A DNA stretch of 64,000 nucleotides from Xanthomonas sp. DAR 35659 (GTDB lineage Bacteria > Pseudomonadota > Gammaproteobacteria > Xanthomonadales > Xanthomonadaceae). The notes beneath the pieces were generated by a model, which was not told where the DNA came from, made no database searches, and saw nothing but the letters and a program-made list of their open reading frames with translations. Location of the stretch: contig NZ_CP162488.1 in NCBI RefSeq assembly GCF_041242975.1, positions 1,044,001-1,108,000 on the forward strand, read 5' to 3'. This document shows, one piece after another, positions 17,483-28,122 of this stretch (its first letter is position 1; every line of letters begins with the position of its first letter). A program made the position numbers and the translations under genes.

Positions 17483-18892
17483 TCAGCGTGGGAGCCGTCC
17501 GGCCAGCGCGCCCAGCCGCCGCATCGCCCGTTCCAGGTTGTCGCTCCAGGGCTGGCCGCAGGTCAGGCGCAGGTGGTCGGCGTAGTCGCCGCGGCTGGAA
17601 TACAGGTGCCCCGGCGAGGTGCCGATCCCCTCGGCCAGCGCCGCCTCGAACAGCGCCTGGCCGCTGCCGGCCTCGGGCAACTGCAGCCATAGCGACAGCC
17701 CGCCGGCGGGATCGCCGACCCTGGTGTCGGCCGGCCAGTGCCGCACGATCGCCTCGCGCAGGCGTTGGCCATTGTCGGCCAGGGTGCGGCGCAGCTTGCG
17801 CAGATGCCGTTCCAGGTCGTGCCGCTGCAGGTAGTCGGCCAGCGCCAGCTGCGGCAGGCTGGCGCCGCCGATGGTGGAGAAGTACTTGGCGCGGACCAGC
17901 GCGTCGGTCCAGGCGCCGCCGAGCAGCCAGCCCACGCGCAGGCCCGGCGCCAGCACCTTGGAGAACGCGCCGCAGGTGATCACGTTGCCGTGGCGGTCGA
18001 AGTGGCGCAGCGGGCGCGGCCGCTGCCCGGACCAGTCCAGCTCGCCGTAGATGTCGTCCTCGATCACCACGGTCCCGTGGCGCGCGCAGCTGTCCAGCAG
18101 TGCGCGCTTGGCGCTGTCCGGCGTCAGGCTGCCGAGCGGATTGTTGAAGTTGGGCACCAGCACCGCGGCGCGCGCGGGGGTGCGCTGCAGCAGTGCGTCC
18201 AGGCGCGCGGCGTCGATGCCGTGGCCGGCGCGGTTGGGCACTTCCAGCACCTTCAGCCGCAAGGCCGCGACCGCCTGCAGGATGCCGTGGTAGGTGGGCG
18301 TCTCCACCACCACCACGTCGCCGGGCGCGGTCAGGGTGCGCAGCGCCAGGCTGATCGCCTCCATCGCGCCGGCGGTCACCACCACTTCGTCCGCGGCCAC
18401 GGTGGTCGCGCAGTGCGCATAGCGCTGCGCGATCTGCCGGCGCAGCGCGGCATGGCCCTGCGGCGGCGCGTAGTCGAGGGCGACGCCGCGGTTGCGGCGC
18501 AGTTGCCGCGACAGGGCGGCCGCCAGTTGCGCGCCCGGCAGCAATGCCGGCGCCGGCGTGGCGGTGTGCAGCGGCACCAGGTCCGAACGCGCGAGCATGT
18601 CGAGCACGCCCTGCAGCGCCGGGTTGTCGACCATGCCCGGGCTGCGCCGGCGCATCGGCGCGGTGGTGGCCGCCAGTGGCGCGGCGGCGGCGCGCACGAA
18701 GTAACCCGAGCGCGCGCGCGCCTGCACCCGGCCTTCGCGTTCCAGTTGCAGGCAGGCCTGCACCGCGGTGGCGGCGCTGATGCCGTGGCTGGCGGCCAAT
18801 TGCCGGATCGACGGCAGGCGTTCGCCGGCGCGCAGCGTGCCGCGCTCGATCTGCTGGCGCAACTGCGCGGCGAGCGCTTCGTACAAGAGCAT
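17483..18892 (-). CDS. MocR-family transcriptional regulator
   Basis: A 469-residue fusion of a GntR-type winged helix (residues about 5-70: GERLPSIRQLAASHGISAATAV) to a fold-type I aminotransferase domain that binds pyridoxal phosphate as a sensor. The PLP lysine is in CGAFSKVLAPGLRVGW. Length and order are typical for MocR regulators. It is divergent from the PhzF-like and EamA genes, its most likely targets, and two direct ATCTGTA repeats lie in the shared gap. The effector is not known. Confidence 0.92.
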   Translation of the reverse strand: MLLYEALAAQLRQQIERGTLRAGERLPSIRQLAASHGISAATAVQACLQLEREGRVQARARSGYFVRAAAAPLAATTAPMRRRSPGMVDNPALQGVLDMLARSDLVPLHTATPAPALLPGAQLAAALSRQLRRNRGVALDYAPPQGHAALRRQIAQRYAHCATTVAADEVVVTAGAMEAISLALRTLTAPGDVVVVETPTYHGILQAVAALRLKVLEVPNRAGHGIDAARLDALLQRTPARAAVLVPNFNNPLGSLTPDSAKRALLDSCARHGTVVIEDDIYGELDWSGQRPRPLRHFDRHGNVITCGAFSKVLAPGLRVGWLLGGAWTDALVRAKYFSTIGGASLPQLALADYLQRHDLERHLRKLRRTLADNGQRLREAIVRHWPADTRVGDPAGGLSLWLQLPEAGSGQALFEAALAEGIGTSPGHLYSSRGDYADHLRLTCGQPWSDNLERAMRRLGALAGRLPR

Positions 18893-18903
18893 GCGGGCGC
18901 CTC

Positions 18904-18941
18904 ATCTGTATCGGTGCATTTACAGCGTATCTGAATCTGTA
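18904..18941. promoter_or_regulatory. Direct repeats in the MocR-phzF divergent region
   Basis: ATCTGTA occurs at 18904-18910 and 18935-18941, 31 bases apart or about three helix turns. MocR regulators commonly bind direct repeats next to their own gene, so this is a good candidate operator for both directions. Confidence 0.45.
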
Positions 18942-19018
18942 ATGGTCGTGCGCCCGGCCGCACACTGCTGCCTTGCCGAGCATCGTGCCGGCGTCCGCCG
19001 GCCATCGCGAGGTCAACC

Positions 19019-19810
19019 GTGTCGCTCTCCCTGTTCGTCGTCGATGCCTTCAGTACGGTCCGCTTCAAGGGCAATCCGGCCGCGGTGGTGCCGCTGCCGG
19101 CGTGGCTGCCGGATGCGTCGATGCAGGCCATCGCCAGCGAGAACAACCTGTCGGAGACCGCGTTCTTCGTGCGCGGCGCCGATGGCGTGTTCGACATCCG
19201 TTGGTTCTCGCCGCTGAAGGAAGTCGGCTTCTGCGGCCACGCCACGCTGGCCAGCGCGTTCGTGATCGACCGCCAGCGGCTGGCGCCGTTCCCGCTGCGG
19301 CTGCGCGCGGCGGCGGTGGGCGAACTCGGCGTGGCGCGGTGCGCCGACGGCAGCTTCGAGATGCGCTTCCCGAACCAGGCGCCGCAGGTGCTGGAAGCGC
19401 CGCCATCGGCCTTGTACGCCGCCTTGTCGATCGCGCCGCAGGCGGTCTACGCCAATGCCCAGGCGTACATCGCCGTCTACGCGGACGAGGACCAGGTGCG
19501 CGCGCTGGTACCGGACCTGGCGCGGATGCTGGCGTTGGCGCCGCGCGACGTCGCGGTCACCGCGCCGGGCCGCCAGCACGATTTCGTGTCGCGCTACTTC
19601 TGGCCGGCCAACGGCGGTGCCGAGGACCCGGTCACCGGGTCCATCCACGCCGCGCTGGCGCCGCTGTGGGCACGGGTGTTGGGCAAGCCGCAGCTGACCG
19701 CCTGGCAGGCCTCGGCCCGTGGTGGCGAACTCGGTTGCCGGGTCGAGGCGCAACACGTCCATGTGCGCGGCAGCGCGGTGCTGTACCTGCACGGGACGAT
19801 CGCGTCGTGA
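19019..19810 (+). CDS. PhzF-family isomerase-like protein
   Basis: A 263-residue protein of the PhzF/YHI9 family (diaminopimelate-epimerase fold). Family marks include the start VVDAFSTVRFKGNPAAVV, SENNLSETAFF with the usual active-site glutamate, the GHATLASAF motif and DPVTGSIHAAL near the C-terminus. No other phenazine genes are nearby, so phenazine synthesis is unlikely; most family members have unknown substrates. The GTG start has GAGG upstream. Its stop overlaps the GTG of the EamA gene (GTGA), so the two form an operon, perhaps for making or clearing and exporting a small metabolite under MocR control. Confidence 0.92.
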   Translation: MSLSLFVVDAFSTVRFKGNPAAVVPLPAWLPDASMQAIASENNLSETAFFVRGADGVFDIRWFSPLKEVGFCGHATLASAFVIDRQRLAPFPLRLRAAAVGELGVARCADGSFEMRFPNQAPQVLEAPPSALYAALSIAPQAVYANAQAYIAVYADEDQVRALVPDLARMLALAPRDVAVTAPGRQHDFVSRYFWPANGGAEDPVTGSIHAALAPLWARVLGKPQLTAWQASARGGELGCRVEAQHVHVRGSAVLYLHGTIAS

Positions 19811-20733
19811 GCGCGGCCGCCGTTCCCGCGGGCGCCGCGCGCCGCGCGCTGTGGCAATTGCTGCTGGCGGAGGTGCTGATCGGCTCGGTCGGCGTGTTCG
19901 TGCACGAGAGCGGCCAGGATCCGGTGACCGCGGTGTTCTACCGTTGCCTGTTCGGCGCGCTGTTCCTCACCGTGTGCGGCCTGTTCGGCGGCCAGCTGCG
20001 CGGGCTGTGGCGCGAGCGCAGGCTGCTGCGCGACGCCGCGCTCAGCGGGGTGCTGCTGGTACTGAACTGGGTGGCGCTGTTCGCCGGCATGGCGCGCTCG
20101 TCGATCGGCGTGGCGACGATGGTGTATCACGTGTTTCCGTTCGTGATGCTGATCCTGGCGGCGTTGCTGCAGGGCGAGCGCACGCGCCGTGGCGACCTCG
20201 GCTGGACGCTGCTGGCCTTCGTCGGCGTGGCCTGCTCGGCCGACCCGGCGCGGCTGTGGCGGACGGCCGATCGCGGCTATCTGCTCGGCATCGCGCTGAC
20301 CCTGCTTGCGGCGCTGCTGTGCGGCGCGTCGCTGCTGCTGTCGCGGCGCATCAGCCGCGAGCGGCCGCTGGCGGTGGTGATGGTGCAGTGCTGGGTGGGG
20401 AGCGCGCTGCTCGTCGGGTTCTCCAGCGGCAGCGCCATGCATCCCGGACCGCATTGGCTATGGCTGGCGGGCCTGGGCGTCATCCACAGCGGCATCGTCT
20501 ACGTGCTGTTCTATGCGTCCTACCGGCATCTGCACGTGGCGACGATCGCGGTGCTGGCGTTCGTCTATCCGCTGGTCACGCTGCTGCTGGACTACCTGCT
20601 GTACGGTCACCGCCTGGTCGCGGTGCAGTGGCTGGGCCTGGGCCTGATCGTGTCCGGCACGCTGGCGGTGAACCTGAAATGGCGTTGGCCGCAGCATGCG
20701 GCAGACACGGTGGCGGGCGACGTGGCGCGCTAA
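19807..20733 (+). CDS. EamA/DMT-family transporter
   Basis: A 308-residue inner-membrane protein with ten predicted transmembrane segments in two EamA repeats, the layout of drug/metabolite exporters such as RhaT or YdcZ-type carriers. The first helix reads LLLAEVLIGSVGVFVHE and the second repeat begins near YLLGIALTLLAALL. It is translated from a GTG overlapping the preceding stop, so it should be made together with the PhzF-like enzyme. Substrate is unknown; amino acid or metabolite export is typical of the family. Confidence 0.92.
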   Translation: MSAAAVPAGAARRALWQLLLAEVLIGSVGVFVHESGQDPVTAVFYRCLFGALFLTVCGLFGGQLRGLWRERRLLRDAALSGVLLVLNWVALFAGMARSSIGVATMVYHVFPFVMLILAALLQGERTRRGDLGWTLLAFVGVACSADPARLWRTADRGYLLGIALTLLAALLCGASLLLSRRISRERPLAVVMVQCWVGSALLVGFSSGSAMHPGPHWLWLAGLGVIHSGIVYVLFYASYRHLHVATIAVLAFVYPLVTLLLDYLLYGHRLVAVQWLGLGLIVSGTLAVNLKWRWPQHAADTVAGDVAR

Positions 20734-20770
20734 CTGCCCGGCCCTGGGATCGCGGTTGGCAATGCGCGGT

Positions 20771-20834
20771 GGGAGCGACTTCAGTCGCGACGCGCTCCAT
20801 CGGTAACGCCCGTCGCGACTGAAGTCGCTCCTAC
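20771..20834. repeat. Palindromic intergenic repeat, family A variant
   Basis: GGGAGCGACTTCAGTCGCGAC faces GTCGCGACTGAAGTCGCTCC. It is the GACTTCAGTC variant of the family seen at 16642. It lies between convergent genes, where it may also act in termination. Confidence 0.85.
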
Positions 20835-20871
20835 AGCGGCCGTGCAAGCCTGGCCGGTGCGGACGCTGCGC

Positions 20872-21210
20872 TCAACGCACGTTGCGCAATTCCCAGCCAC
20901 TGCCGGCGAGCAGGCGCATGCGCTGCTTGAGGATATCGCCGGGAATGCTGGTGGTGGCGAGCAGATCGATGCGCAGATCGTCCTGCTTGCCGCTGACGCG
21001 GGCGGACGCATCGACCACGCCCAGCGCCGGGTCGACCTCGTCCGGTTCGGGCTGCAGCGCGCGCCAGCGCTCGAACCAGGCCGGGTCGCTCAGCGCCTGC
21101 TGCAACTGTTCGGCGAAGGCGTCGGCGCCGTGGGCGCTGAAGCTGAGCGTCGGCTCGCTGCCACGTGCGCGGGCGGGGTCGGGCAGGCTGATCGAATAGG
21201 TCACGGCCAT
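20872..21210 (-). CDS. Hypothetical protein
   Basis: A 112-residue soluble protein (MAVTYSISLPDPARARG, ending GSGWELRNVR) of no recognised family. The N-terminus looks like beta strands, the middle is a helix (DAFAEQLQQALSDPAWFERWRAL), and the C-terminal half contains strands (DLRIDLLATTSIP). It is flanked on both sides by palindromic repeats and is probably monocistronic. Its codon use matches the surrounding chromosome. Confidence 0.75.
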   Translation of the reverse strand: MAVTYSISLPDPARARGSEPTLSFSAHGADAFAEQLQQALSDPAWFERWRALQPEPDEVDPALGVVDASARVSGKQDDLRIDLLATTSIPGDILKQRMRLLAGSGWELRNVR

Positions 21211-21285
21211 GGCGGATCTCGGTTGGAGCGGTGCGGCGCAGCCTAGCAGGCGGCGCCGTGAGTGGGCCGTCTACGTGTGGGGGTC

Positions 21286-21355
21286 TGTAGGAGCGGCTTC
21301 AGCCGCGACCGAGATCCATCGGTAACGCCAGGTCGCGGCTGAAGCCGCTCCTACA
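21286..21355. repeat. Palindromic intergenic repeat, family A
   Basis: TGTAGGAGCGGCTTC and AGCCGCGACC face the reverse complement ending CTCCTACA. It lies between the small hypothetical gene and the 3' end of the DegV gene. Confidence 0.9.
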
Positions 21356-21379
21356 CAACGCGTGGGCGTGCGTGCGGCG

Positions 21380-22321
21380 CTAGGCGAAGGTATGCGGCCC
21401 ATCGGCGAAGCCGAGGGTGATCGCGCCCTTGCCGACGTTGACCATGCCGGTCAGGCTCATCACGCTTTCCAGCACTTCCACCCCGTGCGCCTCGCAGGTC
21501 TGGCGCAGCGCCGTATAGCCGGGCAGGGCGCGCAGTTCGCTCAGTTCGCCGCCGTAGCTCAGGCACAGCGTCGGCGTCATCAGCCCGGCCGCCACGCGCT
21601 TGCCGACGAAGGCGAACAGTTTCTGCACCGCCGCGTCGAAGCCCTTGATCTTGGCCACCGGGGCGGTGTCGCCGCGATAGCCGTGCAGCACCGGCTTGAT
21701 GTCCAGCGCGGTGCCGAGCGCGGCGCTGAGCAGGCCGACGCTGCGGTCGCCCTTGCTGCGCGCGCGGGCGCGCATGTAGTACAGGTCGCGGGCGATCATG
21801 TAGCCGTGCACGTTGCCGGCCAGTTCCTCCAGCCGTTCGCGGATCGCCTGCACGCTGGCGCCGGCCTCGCGCAGCCGCACCGCCTCCACCGCGGTCACCG
21901 CCTGCGCGGCGAACAGGTTCTGCGTGTCGAGCACCCGCAGCGCGAACGGCGAGGTGTGCCCGGCCGCCTGCCGGATCGGCTTGTAGTCGTTGAGGATGGC
22001 GAAGCTGGCCTGCAGCGCATGCTGGTGGATCGGGCTGCGGGTCTTGGTGATGGTCATGCAAAACACGTGGTCGTAGTCGATCACCAGCCGGCTCAGGAAC
22101 AGCTCGCGGATCTGCGCCACGCTGAAGGGAATGGTCTCCGCCTCGGCGCCATGCTCGGCCACGTGCGCGTGCAGGAAGCTCAAGGTGGCCTCCTCGTCGC
22201 GATGATCGGCCAGCAGCGCCTCGCCGATGCGCACGCTGATCGGCAACAACACGATGTTGTGGTCTGCGATGTAGTCCTGTGGCAAGTCGCAGGCAGAATC
22301 CACCACGATCCCGATACGCAT
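21380..22321 (-). CDS. DegV family protein
   Basis: A 313-residue cytosolic DegV protein. The family binds a fatty acid and in Gram-positives supplies acyl chains to fatty-acid kinase; its role in proteobacteria is less clear. The start MRIGIVVDSACDLP and the segment MTITKTRSPIHQHA fit the conserved fatty-acid head-group site, and the second domain follows with GTALDIKPVLHGYRG. Length is slightly above the common 280 residues. It appears monocistronic. Confidence 0.9.
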   Translation of the reverse strand: MRIGIVVDSACDLPQDYIADHNIVLLPISVRIGEALLADHRDEEATLSFLHAHVAEHGAEAETIPFSVAQIRELFLSRLVIDYDHVFCMTITKTRSPIHQHALQASFAILNDYKPIRQAAGHTSPFALRVLDTQNLFAAQAVTAVEAVRLREAGASVQAIRERLEELAGNVHGYMIARDLYYMRARARSKGDRSVGLLSAALGTALDIKPVLHGYRGDTAPVAKIKGFDAAVQKLFAFVGKRVAAGLMTPTLCLSYGGELSELRALPGYTALRQTCEAHGVEVLESVMSLTGMVNVGKGAITLGFADGPHTFA

Positions 22322-22395
22322 CTGGCCCCCTCCGGCGTCGCGCTTCGTCGATGCCGGCTAGGGTAGCGCAGACGGTGGGCGAGGGCGCGGCCGGG

Positions 22396-23025
22396 TCAGG
22401 CGCCGCGTTGCACGCCGACCGGCAGGTCCGCCAGCCGCGCCATCTCGCCGCGCTGCAGCAGCTGCGGGTCGGCCAGGACCGCCTGCATCAGCGGATGCGC
22501 ATCGTTGCCCCACAGCAGCGTGTCGTCGATCTGCAGCGTCGGCACGCCGAACACACCGGCGGCAAGGGCCTGTTCGGTGTTGCCGCGCAGTTGCGCCTTG
22601 ACCTGCGGATCGGCGATGGCGGCGGCCGCTTCGGCGATGCCCAACGCCTGCGCGACCGGGGCCAGCGCCGTTGCGTCGTCGCCGGCGCGGCCGTCGCGCC
22701 ACAGCCAGTCGAACAGCCCGTCGATCGCCTGCGGGGTGCCGCCGGCGGCGATGCACAGCCGCAACGCGGCCAGCGGGTTGAACGGATGCGCCGGCGGAAA
22801 GCGCAGCGGCACGCCTTCCTGTTGCGCCTGCCACTGCACGAACTGGTAGGTGAAGCCGCGCTTGTGCGGGATTTCCGCCGGGCCGCGCGTGTGCAGATGC
22901 TGCAACACCGCGCCGAACACGATCGGCACCGGCACGATCTGCGCGAACGCGGGCAGCGCCTTGAGCTTGTGCCAGTGCAGATAGGAAAACGGCGAGACGA
23001 AATCGAAATACCAGTGCAGGCGCAT
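22396..23025 (-). CDS. 2-hydroxychromene-2-carboxylate isomerase family protein
   Basis: A 209-residue DsbA-like thioredoxin-fold protein. The opening YFDFVSPFSYLHWHKL carries the serine that replaces the DsbA cysteine in kappa-class GST/HCCA isomerases, and GVFGVPTLQID is the cis-proline motif. The substrate is not clear from context, as no naphthalene-type catabolic genes are near; glutathione-dependent isomerase or transferase activity is typical. The ATG at 23025 gives the normal family length, and longer upstream frames are GC artefacts. Confidence 0.9.
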   Translation of the reverse strand: MRLHWYFDFVSPFSYLHWHKLKALPAFAQIVPVPIVFGAVLQHLHTRGPAEIPHKRGFTYQFVQWQAQQEGVPLRFPPAHPFNPLAALRLCIAAGGTPQAIDGLFDWLWRDGRAGDDATALAPVAQALGIAEAAAAIADPQVKAQLRGNTEQALAAGVFGVPTLQIDDTLLWGNDAHPLMQAVLADPQLLQRGEMARLADLPVGVQRGA

Positions 23026-23332
23026 CGTGCTTCTCCGGCGGACCACGGCCAGCTTAGCGCGATGCGCCGGAGGCCGGCGCATGCTGCAGTGCGAAGCGAC
23101 CATGTCGCCGCGGCGTCGGGCTGGCGGCTGGCGTAGACAACGCGGCAGTGCCGGTCTCGCCCGGGTACGGGAACTGGGAAGCGTCGCACGCACGGAGGTT
23201 GGAGCGGATAGCGCTATTGCGCCAGCGCATGCCGCGCGCGCTTCTTTTCATAGCTCGCCGCCGCTGCGCCTTGCTAGGGTCCGCCGCGACAGCAGTGTCG
23301 CTGTCATGCGCCGACCGGCCAGGAGCATCGCC

Positions 23333-24151
23333 ATGCATCACCCGCACGCCGTTCCGATCGCCACGTCAGTCCCATGCGTCCGTACGCCGCACGCTTCGCT
23401 GCGCCGGCGCCTGCTGCAGACCCTGTTCGCCGTCGCCTGCCTGGCGGCCGCGCCGCTGGCGCTGGCCGGGCCCTACAAGATCTTCGGCAACCACTACGCC
23501 TGGGTCAACAATTTCAACGACCCCAATAACGTCATCCAGGGCAGCTTCGGCACCGGCAGCACGCCGGAGCTGACGGTGACCTTCAATTTTTCCAGTTCCA
23601 ATCTCTATGGCTACCCGGCGATCGTGCGCGGCTGGCACTACGACTGGAACCCGACCAGCGACACCCTGTTCCCGCGGCAGGTGTCCTCGCTCAGCACGAT
23701 CCCGGTCAAGTTCAACTACAGTGCCGGCGGCAGCAACCTCGGCGGTGACTTCGCCTACGACCTGTTCTTCCGCCACGACACCAGCAAGGGCGTGCCGCAG
23801 CTGGAAGTGATGATCTGGGGCGGGCACAACTCCTGGCCGATCGGCACGCTCACTGCCAGCAACGTGATCAGCGCTGGCGGCTATACGTTCGATCTGTGGG
23901 AGGGCAACAACAGCGCTGCGGGTTACTACGTCTACACCTTCATCCCGCACGGCACCGCCGGGCAGCCCAACCTTCCCACCAGCGGCAGCCTCAACGTCGA
24001 CGTCAAGCCGTTCCTGAACTGGCTGCAGGCCAACCGCAGCCAGGATCGCCGCTACAGCAACGCGCTGTACCTGCACGTGGTCGAGGCCGGGTTCGAGGTG
24101 GTGCGCGGCAACGGCTGGGCCAAGGTCAGCGCGACCATCGATGCGCATTGA
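23333..24151 (+). CDS. GH12 family endoglucanase, secreted
   Basis: A 272-residue protein with a Sec signal peptide ending at ALAG near residue 45. The mature part is a glycoside hydrolase family 12 beta-jelly roll: GWHYDWNP, QLEVMIWGGHN with the nucleophile glutamate, and VVEAGFEVVRG with the acid/base glutamate. Family members cut beta-1,4-glucan or xyloglucan in plant cell walls, which fits a plant-associated xanthomonad. CAGGAG precedes the ATG at 23333. No carbohydrate-binding module is attached. Secretion beyond the outer membrane, probably by the type II system, is inferred from the family. Confidence 0.92.
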   Translation: MHHPHAVPIATSVPCVRTPHASLRRRLLQTLFAVACLAAAPLALAGPYKIFGNHYAWVNNFNDPNNVIQGSFGTGSTPELTVTFNFSSSNLYGYPAIVRGWHYDWNPTSDTLFPRQVSSLSTIPVKFNYSAGGSNLGGDFAYDLFFRHDTSKGVPQLEVMIWGGHNSWPIGTLTASNVISAGGYTFDLWEGNNSAAGYYVYTFIPHGTAGQPNLPTSGSLNVDVKPFLNWLQANRSQDRRYSNALYLHVVEAGFEVVRGNGWAKVSATIDAH

Positions 24152-24288
24152 GCCGGCGATGGGCGTGGCACCGGTGCGCATGCGTGGCGGGGACGCGGCA
24201 AGGCCGCGTGCCTGCTGATGGCTCGGGCCACGCCGCGCAGTGCGCCACGGCGTGCTGCAGGGCGCCTTTGCCGACTTCGGGAAGTGTC

Positions 24289-24360
24289 CTGTAGGAGCGG
24301 CTTCAGCCGCGACGAGGCGTTCCCGGGAAAGCCCGTCGCGGCTGAAGCCGCTCCTACAGG
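24289..24360. repeat. Palindromic intergenic repeat, family A
   Basis: CCTGTAGGAGCGGCTTC faces GAAGCCGCTCCTACAGG with a GAGGCGTTCCCGGGAAAGCC loop nearly identical to the copy at 16642. It lies in the 301-base gap after the GH12 gene, which has no other feature. Confidence 0.9.
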
Positions 24361-24452
24361 GCAAACCGCATCAGCTTGATTGCGGCGAAAGCAGGTGATC
24401 AGCGGTGCGTGCCGTCGCCAGTCGAAGCGGCTGGGATGATGCTTGGGGCGGG

Positions 24453-24980
24453 TCAGTTCGCGCTGTCTGGCGATGCCGGCGCGCTGGGATATCGCTCCTC
24501 GTCGAGCGCAACGAGGCAGGCGCGAGGGTCGAGCGATTGCAAGGCCTGGCGCATCGCAAGGCGAAAGGCCGCGAAGTCGAAGTCCCGTGGCTTGCGTCGC
24601 GCGCTGGCCGCGCGATCGATGGAGCCGAGCACCGACTGGTTGAAGAGCTCCAATTGCGCCATTGGACTGATCGAGCGGATCTCCGGCCAGTCCATTTGCG
24701 CAACGGAGATCAGCCGTTTGCTCTTGGGCCGATAGCTGACGTAGCCGCGGGTTTCCTCGAAGGTGAAGCCCTCCTGGGAGTCCGCGATCTCGAACCCCAG
24801 GACATACATGTCGATCGCGTTGCCGAAGTGCAGGGGCGACATGGCGGCATTGATCAGTGCCTCGATGCGTCTGAGTCGAAGCCAGCATGCGCCTTTGCTC
24901 ATATCGAACACCCATCCGGACTCGATGCGTTCCGCGTATTTCACGGTCCAACTCGACGTCAGTTCGATAGAGAACCTCAT
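24453..24980 (-). CDS. Hypothetical protein, immunity-like size and context
   Basis: 175 residues from the ATG at 24980 (MRFSIELTSSWTVKYAER); an upstream start at 25016 would add twelve. The core has the pattern HFGNAIDMYVLGFEIAD, then YRPKSKRLISVAQMDW, which looks like a compact alpha/beta protein. There is no signal peptide or membrane segment. I do not recognise a family. Its small size, isolated position between repeats and lower GC than its neighbours would suit an orphan immunity protein, but no toxin is adjacent. Confidence 0.65.
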   Translation of the reverse strand: MRFSIELTSSWTVKYAERIESGWVFDMSKGACWLRLRRIEALINAAMSPLHFGNAIDMYVLGFEIADSQEGFTFEETRGYVSYRPKSKRLISVAQMDWPEIRSISPMAQLELFNQSVLGSIDRAASARRKPRDFDFAAFRLAMRQALQSLDPRACLVALDEERYPSAPASPDSAN

Positions 24981-25082
24981 GGGGACGCGCTCGCCGGATG
25001 GTGGCGGCGAGCGCATCCAGCGCGTTGCGAGGACATGGTGTTAGCAGGCGACCAGATCACCGAACGACGCTCCGGGGCATCG

Positions 25083-26371
25083 CTACTGCGGATACGCCCG
25101 CGGCAGCGCGCCGGCCTGCTTCATGTAGCGATCGCGCAGCTCGGTCTGGCGCGACCGCATCGGGATCGCGCGACCGCCCAGCCACACCTGCTCGGCGTAG
25201 TGCGCCACGTCCAGCGGATCGCCTTCCCACAGCACCAGGTCGGCCAGCTTGCCCGGGGCGATGCTGCCCAGCTTGTCGCCCACGCCCAGCGCCTCGGCCG
25301 GCACCCGGGTCAGCCCGGCCAGGCCCTGCTCCCAGGGCAGGCCGTGGGCCACCGCGTTGCCGGCCAGCTGGCGCTGTTTGCGCGCGTTGTGCGCGCCGTC
25401 GCCGCCCTGGGTGAAGCTCACCGCGACACCGGCCGCGTTCAAGCGCGCGGCGTTCTCCAGGGTCGCACCGATCTGGTCGAAGCTGCTGGGCAGGTCGTCC
25501 AGCGCGTTGACGAACACCGGCACCTTCACCGCCGCCAGCAGCGGCGCCAGCTTCCACGCCTCGTCGCCGCCGGCGATGGCGATGCGCACCTTCTCGCGCT
25601 CGGCCCAGCGCAGCAGCTGGCGGATGTCGGCGGCACGGTTCACCGCCACCACGATGCGGCCCTGGCCGGCCAGGTACCTGGCCAGCACGGCGCGTCCGGC
25701 CGGGGTCAGCAGCGCGTGCGGCGAGTCGGCCGGCATGCGTCCGCGCGCCTCGGCCACCAACTGGTCGAGCAGCATCCATTGCGCCGCGCGCGACTTGCCG
25801 CTCAGTTCCAGTGCGTCGCTGCCCAGGCGCACGTACAGCGCGCGCGGGCCGATCGGGTCGGGGCCGCCGTCCAGGCGCATGACCCCGCCCTGGCCGGCGA
25901 TGAAGGCGCCGCCGCTGTTGGCGCCGAGCGCGGTGAAGCCGATGCCCTCCACGCGCGCGACCGGGATCAGCACCGAGTCCGGGTTGTAGGCCAGGGTCAC
26001 GTCGAATTCCGGGCGCATCGGCTGGTCGTGCGGCAGGCTCAGCGCGCTGTCCACGGTGGAGGATTCGCCGGACACTTCCTCGATGCCGATTTCGGTGATG
26101 CCGCCGAACAGCGCCGGGGTCAGCGGCCGGCCCTTGGCCTCGACCACGGTCACGCCGGCCGGCGCCGCCAGGCCGGGGCCGACCGCGCGGATGGTGCCGC
26201 CCTGGACCAGCACGTCGGCATTCTGCAGGGTGCCGCGGGCGCTGGCGGTATGCACGGTGGCGCCGCGGATCAGCACGTCCTGGGCGAAGCCGGGCACGCT
26301 GCCCAGCGCCAGGCACGCGGCGAGCGCCAGCCGCTGCGTCAACGCGCGGCGCGCATGCGAGTAGGAACGGC

Positions 26372-26375
<4 letters not shown>
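25083..26375 (-). CDS. Secreted amidohydrolase-like protein, metal site degenerate
   Basis: A 430-residue protein with a signal peptide ending SVPGFAQ. It has the imidazolonepropionase/amidohydrolase layout: a small beta domain (VLIRGATVHTA), a barrel, and the C-terminal GSIAPGKLADLVLWEGDPLD motif. Where active members have H-x-H after the first strand, it reads LFGGITEIGIEE, with no histidine pair. It is therefore probably catalytically changed or inactive. Its ATG overlaps the stop of the upstream amidohydrolase by four bases, so the two are made together and may form a heteromer. Confidence 0.88.
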
Positions 26376-27772
<1,397 letters not shown>

Positions 27773-27858
27773 CAGATTGTCCCCGGATGTTGGCTGCCGC
27801 GATGCAGCCGCCTGCGCACGCTAGCCCGAGCCGGCGCGCTTGCCAAGTGTCGTGCGGC

Positions 27859-27888
27859 GGGATTTGGGATTCGGGATTGGGGATTCGC
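27859..27888. repeat. Half-copy of GGGATTCGGG-type repeat, family B
   Basis: GGGATTTGGGATTCGGGATTGG is one arm of the second intergenic repeat family (complete copies at 47654, 49654, 52493). The opposite arm is missing. The surrounding gap (27773-28122) between divergent genes shows no other gene. Confidence 0.7.
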
Positions 27889-28122
27889 AAAGGCGAGCTG
27901 GCAGGCGGATGCCTGGCCCGGCAGAGGCTCGTTGGCAGCGCGGTACGGCGCCGCCTCGGCCGATGCGATTTTGCGGAAGCATGGTGGAACGGCGGAGCGA
28001 TGGTCCGGGTGCGGTCGGCAGGGTCGATCGCGCTGCGCCGACAGCCCGCGGAGCGCTCGCCGCACACCGTCTGCCGACGTGGGATCGGGTATAGAAGCCC
28101 AATGCCGACCGATGGAGCCGCA

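Noticed and set aside
19019..19810. Phenazine biosynthesis cluster
   Set aside because: Only a PhzF-family gene is present; the other phz genes are absent and the family is broad.
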